64,000 nucleotides of DNA from Candidatus Streptomyces philanthi (GTDB lineage Bacteria; Actinomycetota; Actinomycetes; Streptomycetales; Streptomycetaceae), in NCBI GenBank assembly GCA_018114805.1, contig CP073042.1, positions 310,001 to 374,000 of the forward strand. The letters are read 5' to 3'. Below are positions 28,880 through 36,982 of the stretch, piece by piece. A program made the translations under genes and the position numbers. Numbering within the stretch: position 1 is the first letter of the stretch; every line of letters starts with the position of its first letter. The notes beneath the pieces were generated by a model that saw only the letters and a list, made by a program, of their open reading frames with translations, had not been told where the DNA came from and did no database searches.

Positions 28880-29311
28880 ATGCAGAGACTGACAGCACGG
28901 AACACCGTGGACAGCGGGCCCGAGTACGAGCGGGAGGGGCGGCCGGCGCCGACGTCGCTCCCGCTGGTCGCCGGGGCGGTGCTCGGCATCGGCGGCGTGG
29001 GCGCGGTGCTCGCCTTCGCGGACATCGCGGCCTCGCTGCGCGCGCCCTTCACGCTCTTCTTCCTCGTCGTGGCACCCGCGTCCGCCATCGCGGCGGCGCT
29101 GCGCGGTGTCGACCCGCTCAGCCGACCGGTGCTGGCGGTGGTCGGCGCGGTGGGGCTCGACCTCCTGGTGGCCCACGTCATGCTGGCGCTCCAGACCTGG
29201 TCCGCGCGCGGTGGGGTGGTCGTCGTCGGTCTGCTGAGCCTGCTCCTCTTCCTGCTGGCCTGCGCCCGGCGCCTCCGGTGTCGCGTGGCCGGGTGGCGGC
29301 GTGGGGCCTGA
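28880..29311 (+). CDS. Small membrane protein, function unknown
   Basis: A 143-residue protein starting ATG 28880 (MQRLTARNTVDSGPEYEREG). Four hydrophobic helices: LPLVAGAVLGIGGVGAVLAF, PFTLFFLVVAPASAIAAAL, LAVVGAVGLDLLVAHVML and VVVVGLLSLLLFLLACARRL, with short loops and a basic C-terminus. No domain recognised. The frame is undamaged. It stands alone, 86 bp before the ATPase gene on the same strand. Confidence 0.65.
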   Translation: MQRLTARNTVDSGPEYEREGRPAPTSLPLVAGAVLGIGGVGAVLAFADIAASLRAPFTLFFLVVAPASAIAAALRGVDPLSRPVLAVVGAVGLDLLVAHVMLALQTWSARGGVVVVGLLSLLLFLLACARRLRCRVAGWRRGA

Positions 29312-29396
29312 CCCGGCCTGGTCCCACCGGTGGGGGTAGCGCGCGGGAGTTGCGTAATCGCGTGCGCGCGGGGCGCGGGTGACGGATCATGGCCGC

Positions 29397-30673
29397 ATGT
29401 GCGCCGACCACCAGCACGATTCCCGGAGGCAGACCCTGCCGACGAGCCCCACCAGCCCGGACGCTCCCCACGGTGCGCCCAGGCCACCGAAGCAGAAGAA
29501 GGCCGACCGGCTCGCCGCGGGCGGGGCCGCGGCGCCCGGCCCGACCGCCGGCCCCCCGAAGGGGGCCGGCCCGCGCGAGTCGGGCATGACGCCGACCGAG
29601 CTGGCGCTGCCGATCCGACTGAACGTAGACGACAGCGACTCGCCGTCGGACGTGGTGGACGCCCTGTTCCTGGGCAGGTTCGCGACCGGCGAGCAGCCCT
29701 TCGCGCGCAGCCACTCCGTGGACCGGGTCAAGTCTGGTCTGACCCTGCTGCCGCCGGGCGCCCGGGTGCTGCGCTCGGCCCGCGACGACGACCGCAGCGC
29801 CACCCTCGCGGAGGGGGACGGCTGGACGCTGTTGGTCTCGCGGTGGAACCGGGGCGCCGACGTGACCGTGACGGCGGTGGCCGAGGAGTAGGCCGAGAAG
29901 GTGCTGCGGCAGTCGGTCGAGGACGCCGAGGACGAGCCGGAGCCGCAGCCGGAGAACGTCACGATGGGGTTCCGGTACGTCTCGCCGCGGCGCGGCCCGT
30001 ACCGCACCACGCGGCAGATCTCGGCGGGCACCTGGCCGGAGATCCGCGCCAACTACACGGCCCCGGTGGCCACCGCCATGGACCAGTTGATGAAGGTAAC
30101 CCCGGACGACATCGCCGGGCGGCTGCTGTTGCTGCACGGCCCGCCGGGCACCGGGATGACCTCCGCGCTGCGCACCCTGGCCCGGGCGTGGCGGGACTGG
30201 TGCCAGGTGGACTGCGTGCTCGACCCGGAGCGGCTCTTCAACGACGTCGGCTATCTGATGGACATCGCCATCGGCGAGGACGACGGCACGGCCGGCGGGC
30301 GCTGGCGGCTGCTGCTGGAGGACTGCGACGAGTTGATCCGCGGCGAGGCCCGGCACACCGCGGGGCAGGCGCTGTCCCGGCTGCTGAACCTGACCGACGG
30401 GCTGCTCGGCCAGGGCCGCAACGTGCTGGTGGGCGTGACGACCAACGAGGACCTGGAGCGGCTGCACCCGGCCGTGGTGCGCCCGGGGCGCTGTCTGGCC
30501 CGGATCGAGGTGGGCGCGTTGACCCGCCCGGAGGCGGTGAACTGGCTGGGCACCGAGGAGGGGGTGGGCCGGGACGGTTCGACGCTGGCCGAGTTGTTCG
30601 CCCTGCGTCGCGGCACCGCCCCGGCCTCCGTGCCGGCCCCCCGCCCGGTTGTGACGCGGGCTTGTACCTGTGA
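29397..30673 (+). pseudogene. AAA-type ATPase with an upstream DUF5925-like domain; TAG, Walker A change and C-terminal frameshift
   Basis: About 425 residues, a common Streptomyces protein of unknown role. N-terminal region to residue ~165 (MTPTELALPIRLNVDDSDSP, ARSHSVDRVKSGLTLLPPGA) resembles DUF5925. TAG at 29889-29891 follows AVAEE, and the same frame continues AEKVLRQSVEDAEDEPEPQP. The AAA module has LLLLHGPPGTGMTSALRTLA, where the invariant Walker A lysine is Met (ATG 30156-30158), Walker B GRWRLLLEDCDELI, and sensor/arginine region GVTTNEDLERLHPAVVRPGR. Near 30640 the frame shifts to give the C-terminus DAGLYL and TGA at 30673. Start is ATG 29397 or GTG 29379. As read it cannot hydrolyse ATP normally. 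Confidence 0.78.
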
Positions 30674-30723
30674 GGGGCTGGTAGGGCGAGGGGCCCGGCC
30701 CGGTGCGGGCCGGCGCGTGGCGT

Positions 30724-31101
30724 TCAGTCGTCGCAGTAGACGGCGCGCAGCGCGTCGGTCACCACCACCCGCGCCGTCTTCTGGTCCAGGCCCAGGTGGT
30801 GGGCGCGGCGGGCGTACGCCTCGGCGGCGCTGGCCAGTTCGCGCTCGGCGGCCTGCCCGGCCGCGGCGATGAACGAGCCGTGCCGGCCCCGGGTCTCGAT
30901 CACGCCGTCCGCTTCCAGGGCGCGGTACGCCTTGGCCACCGTGTTCGCCGCGAGGCCGAGTTCGTACGCGAGACCGCGGACCGTCGGCAGCTTGTAGCCG
31001 ACGGGCAGCGCGCCGCTCCTGGCCTGCTCGGCCACTTGGGCCCGCACCTGCTCGAAGGGCGCGGTGCTACTGGCGGGCTCGACGATGATGAACAAGGTCA
31101 C
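30724..31101 (-). CDS. GntR-family regulator (YtrA type)
   Basis: Intact 125-residue protein. GTG 31101 follows AGGAG (31111-31115). It consists of a GntR winged helix (SSTAPFEQVRAQVAEQARSG, LPVGYKLPTVRGLAYELGLA, ANTVAKAYRALEADGVIETR) and a short C-terminal dimerisation helix pair. YtrA-type proteins usually repress their own operon with ABC transporter genes, but none is next to it here, so it is an orphan. It converges with the ATPase gene. Confidence 0.88.
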   Translation of the reverse strand: MTLFIIVEPASSTAPFEQVRAQVAEQARSGALPVGYKLPTVRGLAYELGLAANTVAKAYRALEADGVIETRGRHGSFIAAAGQAAERELASAAEAYARRAHHLGLDQKTARVVVTDALRAVYCDD

Positions 31102-31187
31102 GAGGTGTGCTCCTGACGGGATGGGGGCCAACGCCCCATTGTCGCCAGGGCCCGTAGGCGGCCCGCGCACGGGCCACCGTGCCGGGG

Positions 31188-33036
31188 TCACAGTTCCAGC
31201 GCGACGTCGTAACGCCGCAGCCACGCGTCGAGGCCGAGCGCGAGTTCGGTGCTGGCCCGCAGTCGGTCCCCGGTGGGGTCGGCGACGGCCTCGGTCAGGG
31301 CGGCCTCGTCCAGGAGGGGGCGTACGGGCGCGTCGCGGTCGGCCGCGAGGCGGCGCAGTTCCTCACGGAGCGCAGTGGCGTAGCGGGGGTCCTGGGTCGC
31401 GGGGTAGGGGCTCTTGACGCGGTCGACGACGGCCTGCGGAAGGACGTCCCGGGTGGCGGCGCGCAGCAGGGACTTCTCCCGGCCGTCGAAGGTCTTCATG
31501 GCCCAGGGGGTGTTAAAGACGTACGAGACCAGGCGGTGGTCGCAGAACGGCACGCGCACCTCGAGGCCGACGGCCATGCTGGTGCGGTCCTTGCGGTCGA
31601 GGAGGAGTTGCACGAAGCGGGTCAGGTGCAGGTAGGAGACCTCGCGCAGGCGTCGTTCGGTGGCGTCGTCGCCGTCGTGCCGGGGCACTTCGGCCAGGGC
31701 CTCGCGGTACCGGGCGGCGCGGTATCCGGGCAGGTCGAGCTTGCCGAGCAGGCCGTGGTCGAGGAGGGCGGTGCGCGGTGCGGCCGAGCCGCTGGAGAAG
31801 TGCGAGGCGAGGTCGTCGACCATCCAGGGGAAGGTGTCGGCGTGCACGGTGCGCGGGTAGTGGAACCAGCGGTAGCCGCCGAAGACCTCGTCGGCCGACT
31901 CGCCGGAGAGGGCGACCGTGGACTGTTCGCATACGGCCTTGAACAGCAGGTACAGCGAGGTGTCGGCGTCCCCGAAGCCGTCCGGGAGGTCCCCGGGCGC
32001 GCAGCACGGCGGCGCGGTGGCCCGGGTCTGTCAGGGCGGCGGTGTCCAGGACGATGTCGCGGTGGTCGGCGCCGACGTGCGCGGCGAGCGCGTGCGGGCC
32101 GTCCGGCGTGGGGCGCAGGCCGTCGCCCCGGAAGTGCTCGGCGTGTCCGGCGAAGTCGACCGCGAAGGAGCGCACCGGGCCCTGGCCGGCGGTGGCCAGG
32201 CCACGGGCGGCCAGGGCCGTGATGGCCGAGGAGTCGAGCCCGCCGGAGAGCAGGGTGCACAGCGGGACGTAGGCGACGAGCTGTTGGGCAATGATGTCAT
32301 CGAGCAGTTCGCGCACCCGCTCCACCGTGGTGGCCAGGTCGTCGGTGTAGTCGTCGGCGGCGAGCGCCCAGTACCGGTGCGTGGTGAGCCCGGACGGGCG
32401 CACCCGCAGCGTGTGGCCCGGCCGCACCTCGCGCATGCCGCGGTAGACGGCGTGGCCCGGGGTCTTGGTGAAGGAGACCAGTTCGGCCAGGCCCTCGGCG
32501 TCCACGGCGGCACGCGCGCCCGGGTGGGCGAGGATGGCCTTGGGCTCGGAGCCGAAGAGCACGCCGTCGGCGGTCGGGTGGTAGTAGAGCGGCTTGACGC
32601 CCATCCGGTCGCGGACCAGGAGCAGTTCCCGGTCGCGCGGGTCCCACAGGGCGAAGGCGTACATCCCGTTCAGCCGCTCGGCGAAGCCGGCGCCCCACTC
32701 CAGGTAGGCGCGCAGCACGACCTCGGTGTCGCTTTCGGTACGGAAGGCGTGGCCGCGCGAGCGCAACTCGGCGCGCAGCTCGCGGTAGTTGTAGGCCTCG
32801 CCGCTGTACGTGAGGACCAGGCGGGTCGCGCCGGCCGCGGCGACGGTCATGGGCTGGGCGCCGCCGGGCGGGTCGATGACGGCGAGCCGGCGGTGGCCGA
32901 GCGCGGCGTGCGCGTCGAGCCAGCCGCCGCCGGCGTCGGGGCCTCGGCAGGCCATGGTCCGCGTCATGGCGTCGAGGGTGGACTGTTCGCGGCGCAGGTC
33001 ACGGTCGTAGGAGATCCATCCGGTGATTCCGCGCAT
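31188..33036 (-). pseudogene. asnB: Glutamine-hydrolysing asparagine synthetase, frameshifted, Cys nucleophile replaced
   Basis: About 616 residues. ATG 33036 follows AAGGAGG. Class II glutaminase domain: ITGWISYDRDLRREQSTLDA, CRGPDAGGGWLDAHAALGHR, NGMYAFALWDPRDRELLLVR. Synthetase domain with pyrophosphate loop LCTLLSGGLDSSAITALAAR. The normal start is Met-Cys-Gly-Ile, with Cys as the amidotransferase nucleophile; here it is MRGITG (CGC for TGC), so glutamine could not be used. One frame change near 31995 leads to the C-terminal part (FPWMVDDLASHFSSGSAAP, DRKDRTSMAVGLEVRVPFCD). Streptomyces uses such enzymes for asparagine supply or for amidation in natural-product pathways; neither is indicated by neighbours. 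Confidence 0.87.
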
Positions 33037-33375
33037 GGGCGCGGTGCCTCCTTCGGTCGGCCGCGCCCCGGGTGGGGCCCGGGCGCGGCGCTGCCCCCGT
33101 CGGTACGGCGCTCCGGCAGGGCGCCCGGTCGGCCGGGCGGCGGAGGTCGCGGCGTCACCGTACGCCCAGATAGGTGCATCCACCATGCATAAGGTTGTAG
33201 AGGGCATGGAAATTGGCCAGTCGCGCCCCACACGCCTCTCACACCCGCCTCGACCTGGGCTTACCGCCGCCTGCCCGGGCACCTGGGCACCCTACGGCCA
33301 CCCAGCGGCGACCGTCGCGCGGCCCCGGAGAAATGCGGGGGCGACGGGCCGCGCCGAGCCGTACCGTGCTGCCCC
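33037..33375. other. Divergent promoter region of asnB and GNAT gene, with small inverted repeat
   Basis: No gene. TGCAT-N5-ATGCA (33176-33190) sits in an AT-rich patch (33170-33220) that is likely promoter DNA for the leftward asnB. Nothing else recognisable. Confidence 0.4.
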
Positions 33376-34305
33376 ATGACTGTGATCGTTCGACACTTTC
33401 GGCCCGAAGACGCCGTGGCCGTGGCCGAAGTACGCCGCGCCGCCATCCCCTTCATGGGGAACACGCCCGAAACGATGGCCTGGCAGGTGGCCCACGCCCC
33501 GGCCGCGCAGCGGTACCGGCTGCTGGTCGGCGAGTGGGACGGCCGGATCGTCGCCTCCGCGCACACCGGCCTGGCGCCCGACGCCGAGGAGCCCGGCCGG
33601 TCGTTCAGCAACCCCTCGGTGCACCCGGACGCGCGGGGGCGCGGCGTGGGCACCGCGATGCTGGCCGAGGCCGAACGCCATCTGGCGGCCGAGGGCGCGA
33701 CGTCGCTCTACGTGTGGGCGCTGGACGAGCCGCACTGCCTGGAGTTCGCCGAGCGTCGGGGCTACCAGCTCAGCCGCGGCTCCGTCTTCCAGCGGCTCGA
33801 CCTCACCGCCGCCGGGCTTCCGCCCCTGCCGGGGGCTGGGGCCCTGCCGGCCGGCGTGGAGCTGCGCACGGTCGCGGAACTGGCGGACTGCGTCGCCGAG
33901 TTCCACGAGGGGGACGTGGAGGCCACCGCCGACGAGCCGGGCGACCTCGCCGGGGTCGCCCCGGACCTGGCCCGGTGGCGCGCCATGTACTGGGACCACC
34001 CGGCGCTGGACCGCGACCTGTCCATGGCGGCCCTGGTCGACGGCGCGATAGCCGCGTACACGGTGGCCCACACCGACCGCCGCGACCGCTACCAGTCGGG
34101 CATGACCGGCACCCGCCGCGGCTACCGGGGCCGGGGCCTGGCCACGCTGGTCAAGACCGCCTCCCTGCACCGCGCCCGGGCCGCCGGCTTCACCAGCGCC
34201 TTCACCAGCAACGACGCCGACAACCAGCCCATGCTGGCCATCAACCGCCGCTTCGGCTACGAGCCGGCCCAGGGGGAACGCCGGGTCTTCCGGTCGCTGG
34301 TCTGA
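33376..34305 (+). CDS. Two-domain GNAT acetyltransferase
   Basis: Intact 309-residue tandem GNAT protein. Domain 1 (residues 1-150) has the acetyl-CoA loop PSVHPDARGRGVGTAMLAEA and a following ALDEPHCLEFAERRGYQL. Domain 2 (residues ~155-309) has GTRRGYRGRGLATLVKTASL and DNQPMLAINRRFGYEPAQ. Both Q/RxxGxG/A loops are intact. Such proteins acetylate small molecules or antibiotics, sometimes mycothiol-related thiols, but the sequence does not decide. ATG 33376. It converges with the XRE-cupin gene. Confidence 0.88.
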   Translation: MTVIVRHFRPEDAVAVAEVRRAAIPFMGNTPETMAWQVAHAPAAQRYRLLVGEWDGRIVASAHTGLAPDAEEPGRSFSNPSVHPDARGRGVGTAMLAEAERHLAAEGATSLYVWALDEPHCLEFAERRGYQLSRGSVFQRLDLTAAGLPPLPGAGALPAGVELRTVAELADCVAEFHEGDVEATADEPGDLAGVAPDLARWRAMYWDHPALDRDLSMAALVDGAIAAYTVAHTDRRDRYQSGMTGTRRGYRGRGLATLVKTASLHRARAAGFTSAFTSNDADNQPMLAINRRFGYEPAQGERRVFRSLV

Positions 34306-34385
34306 GCCGGTCGGGCCCGCCGGCACCCGCCACCCGGTGGCGAGCACCCGGTAGCAGGCACTTCCGGGGCCGCGGCCCGCTCGCC

Positions 34386-34979
34386 TTAGGAACTGGCGGG
34401 CCGGGCCCGTACGTGCATCCGCTCGCCCTGCGCGCCGTACAACGCCAGCCACTCCACAGGGTGGTCCCCCGCGTTGGCGACGCCGTGCGGGGTGCGCGTG
34501 TCGAACTCCGCCGCCTCGCCGGCGCCCATGACCAGGTCGTGGTCGCCGAGCGCGAGCAGCAGCTTGCCGGAGAGGACGTACAGCCACTCGTACCCCTCGT
34601 GACTGCCCTGCTCGGGCCGGCCCCGCTGGTCGGGCGGGCGCACCGGCAGGATCTGCTTGTACGCGTGCAGCCCGCCCAGGAAGCGGGTGAGCGGAATCCA
34701 GGTCTGCCCGTGGCGGGTGAAGGGGCGCGGGTGGACGCGCGGGTCGCCGGTGGCGGGCGCGCCGACCAGATCGTCCAGCGGCACGCCGTACGCCTTGGCC
34801 AGCGGGAGCAGCAGCTTGAGCGTGGGTTCGCGCTGCCCGGACTCCAGCCGGGAGAGCATGCTGAGCGAGATTCCGGTCTCCTTGCCAAACTGGGCCACCG
34901 TCAGGCCGCGACCGGTGCGCAGCGCGCGCAGTCGCGGTCCCACGGCGGTCAGTACGTCCGCCAGGCTCTCGTCACCCAT
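34386..34979 (-). CDS. XRE-family regulator with C-terminal cupin domain
   Basis: Intact 197-residue regulator. HTH_3 domain (VGPRLRALRTGRGLTVAQFG, KETGISLSMLSRLESGQREP) is followed by a linker and a cupin_2 sensor (EGYEWLYVLSGKLLLALGDH, EFDTRTPHGVANAGDHPVEW). ATG 34979 is taken because the HTH follows at the usual distance; the ribosome binding site is poor and a longer start is possible. It is divergent from a methyltransferase gene, which it probably controls. Confidence 0.87.
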   Translation of the reverse strand: MGDESLADVLTAVGPRLRALRTGRGLTVAQFGKETGISLSMLSRLESGQREPTLKLLLPLAKAYGVPLDDLVGAPATGDPRVHPRPFTRHGQTWIPLTRFLGGLHAYKQILPVRPPDQRGRPEQGSHEGYEWLYVLSGKLLLALGDHDLVMGAGEAAEFDTRTPHGVANAGDHPVEWLALYGAQGERMHVRARPASS

Positions 34980-35159
34980 GGTTCCATTTGCTGCCTCGGC
35001 AAAGCCCTTTGTCAACCCGGCGCGGCCCGGCGCAAGGTTGTCCCCACCACCGTGGCACCGGGCGCGCACGGCGCGCCTCCCGGCTGCCACCCAGCCCCCA
35101 CCCGCCCGGCGCACACCCGCGCCGGGCCCGCGCCCCCCTGCGACGAAGGGCAGTACGCC

Positions 35160-35860
35160 ATGGCCGAGGAGACCACCGAGCAGACGGACGGACCATCCGA
35201 TGGCACCGGGCCCACCACGTCCGCTGAGGGCGCGGCCGAGGAGTTCTGGGAGGCCCGCTACCGGGTGGGCGAGCGACTGTTCAGCGGCGAGCCCAACTTC
35301 GCCCTGCGCACCGAGGTGGCCGATCTGCCGCCCGGCCGCGCCCTCGACCTCGGCTGCGGCGAGGGGGCGACGCGATCTGGCTGGCCCAGCGCGGGTGGCG
35401 GGTCACCGCCGTCGACGTCTCCCCGACCGCGCTGCTGCGCGGCGCACGGAACGCGCGGGCGGCCGGCGTCGGCGACCGCGTCGACTGGCACCAGTACGAC
35501 CTGGCCCGGTCCTTCCCCACAGGCACCTTCGACCTGGTCTCCGCGCACTTCCTGCACTCACCGGTCGAGCTGCCCCGCGGCCAGATCATGCGCACCGCCG
35601 CCGCGGCCGTGGCTGAGGGCGGCACCCTGCTGATCGTCGGCCACGCGGACTGGCCCTCCTGGGAGACCGACCCCGACCCGCACGTCGTCTTCCCCACCCC
35701 CGACGACGTCCTGGCCGACCTCGCGCTGTCCCCGAAGGACTGGGAGGTGCGGGTGGCCAGGACGTACAACCGCCACCTCACCGGTCCTGACGGACGGGCG
35801 GCCAGTCGGCGGGACAACACGGTGCGGGTGTGGCGACGTGGCGCGGGCGCCGGAGGCTGA
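35160..35860 (+). pseudogene. Class I SAM-dependent methyltransferase, frameshifted
   Basis: About 233 residues from ATG 35160 (GAAGGG upstream). MAEETTEQTDGPSDGTGPTT is an acidic tail; then EEFWEARYRVGERLFSGEPN and motif I ALDLGCGEGATR. One base is lost near 35370, after which the other frame gives DAIWLAQRGWRVTAVDVSPT, motif II/III FDLVSAHFLH and LIVGHADWPSWETDPDPHVV. The pattern recalls TehB/UbiE-like enzymes that methylate small or toxic compounds. Divergent from the XRE-cupin gene, its likely regulator. Confidence 0.82.
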
Positions 35861-35887
35861 ACCCGCCGAACCCCACCGCGGCCCGGC

Positions 35888-36886
35888 CTACGTCGGTTCC
35901 GGCCCCGGGTCCGGACTCGGGTCGGCGGCGGGCGCGGGCGACGCGTGATGGAGTTCGGTGACCGTGACAGCGGTCTCGAAACCGAGGACCGGGTCGGGTT
36001 CGGCGGAGAGCAGGCTGGCGTAGAGCGGCCGCTAGTGGGCGATCTTCCGGGGGGTCTGCCAGTCGTTGCCGTAGCTCGCGAGGAGCGTGTCGCCGCGTGC
36101 GGCAAAACCGGTCATGGCGGTGTGGTCGATCCACAGCTCCACGTCGCCGTGGCCGAACGTCAGCGCCGTCTCCTTGCTGCTGGAGCCGGTGCGCCAGCTC
36201 GTACGCAACCGGGCGCTGCCCGTCGCGCCGCGCGAGCGGAACGCGGCGGTGCACCAGGCGCTGGCGCCGCCGTCCAGTTGCCGCGCGGAGGTCAGCGCCG
36301 TGAGCTGGACGAAGCGGGCGAGCATGCTGAGCTGGTTGACCCCCGAGTCCGTCCAACTGGACCCGTACGAGGCGAAGGCCTGCTCGCCACGGAGGACGTA
36401 GGGGTCGTAGAACGCCGAGGTGATGCTCGTGATCGGCCCCCACTCCGGGTGCGCGGCGACCAGGTCGGCGCCCCAGCACACCTCGGGTGAGAAGGCGAAG
36501 TGGTGGGCGGTGAACACACGGGCGGCGACGTCCTGGGTTTCGGCCAGGGCGCGCAGGCGGCCCAGCGAGGCGAGGTCGTGCACCAGTGGCTTATCGACCA
36601 GTACCCGGGCCGAGGACCGGGTGAGCGCCTCGGTGACCAGGTCGGCGTGCGTACTGGTGGGCGTGGCCAGCACGATCAGGTCGGGCCGGTGCGCGGCGAG
36701 CGGCTCGGCGAAGGCCGCGTAGTGCGGGGGTTCGGCTCCCCGGAACTCGATCGGCTCCCTGACGTGCGGGTCGACGGTGAATTCCAGCGTGACGCGGGGC
36801 TGGCCTTCGAGGACCTCGCGGTGCGTCCGCGCGATGATCCCGACTCCGACCAGGCCGACGCGTACGACGTCGCTCGTGTCGCTCAT
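35888..36886 (-). pseudogene. Gfo/Idh/MocA oxidoreductase with in-frame TAG
   Basis: NAD(P)-dependent sugar-type dehydrogenase, 332 residues if TAG 36032-36034 is read through. ATG 36886. Rossmann loop VRVGLVGVGIIARTHREVLE, the EKP-type motif as VLVDKPLVHDLASLGRLRAL, and the C-terminal beta-sheet domain. After DWQTPRKIAH comes TAG, and the same frame continues RPLYASLLSAEPDPVLGFET to a natural TAG at 35888-35890. It lies downstream of the STAND-like gene, in the same direction. The ribosome binding site is doubled by a 17-bp tandem duplication (36890-36923). Substrate unknown. Confidence 0.82.
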
Positions 36887-36889
36887 GAC

Positions 36890-36923
36890 GTGGAGGTGCT
36901 CCTGCCGTGGAGGTGCTCCTGCC
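36890..36923. repeat. 17-bp tandem duplication carrying two Shine-Dalgarno sequences
   Basis: Perfect copies of GTGGAGGTGCTCCTGCC at 36890-36906 and 36907-36923, with a partial third unit. On the minus strand each copy supplies one AGGAG; the nearer one is 13 nt upstream of the oxidoreductase ATG. Confidence 0.9.
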
Positions 36924-36982
36924 GTGGAGTGGTCCGCCGCGGCGCGGCTGACCGGTTGGGGGTCCTGCGTACCGGAGGGCCG

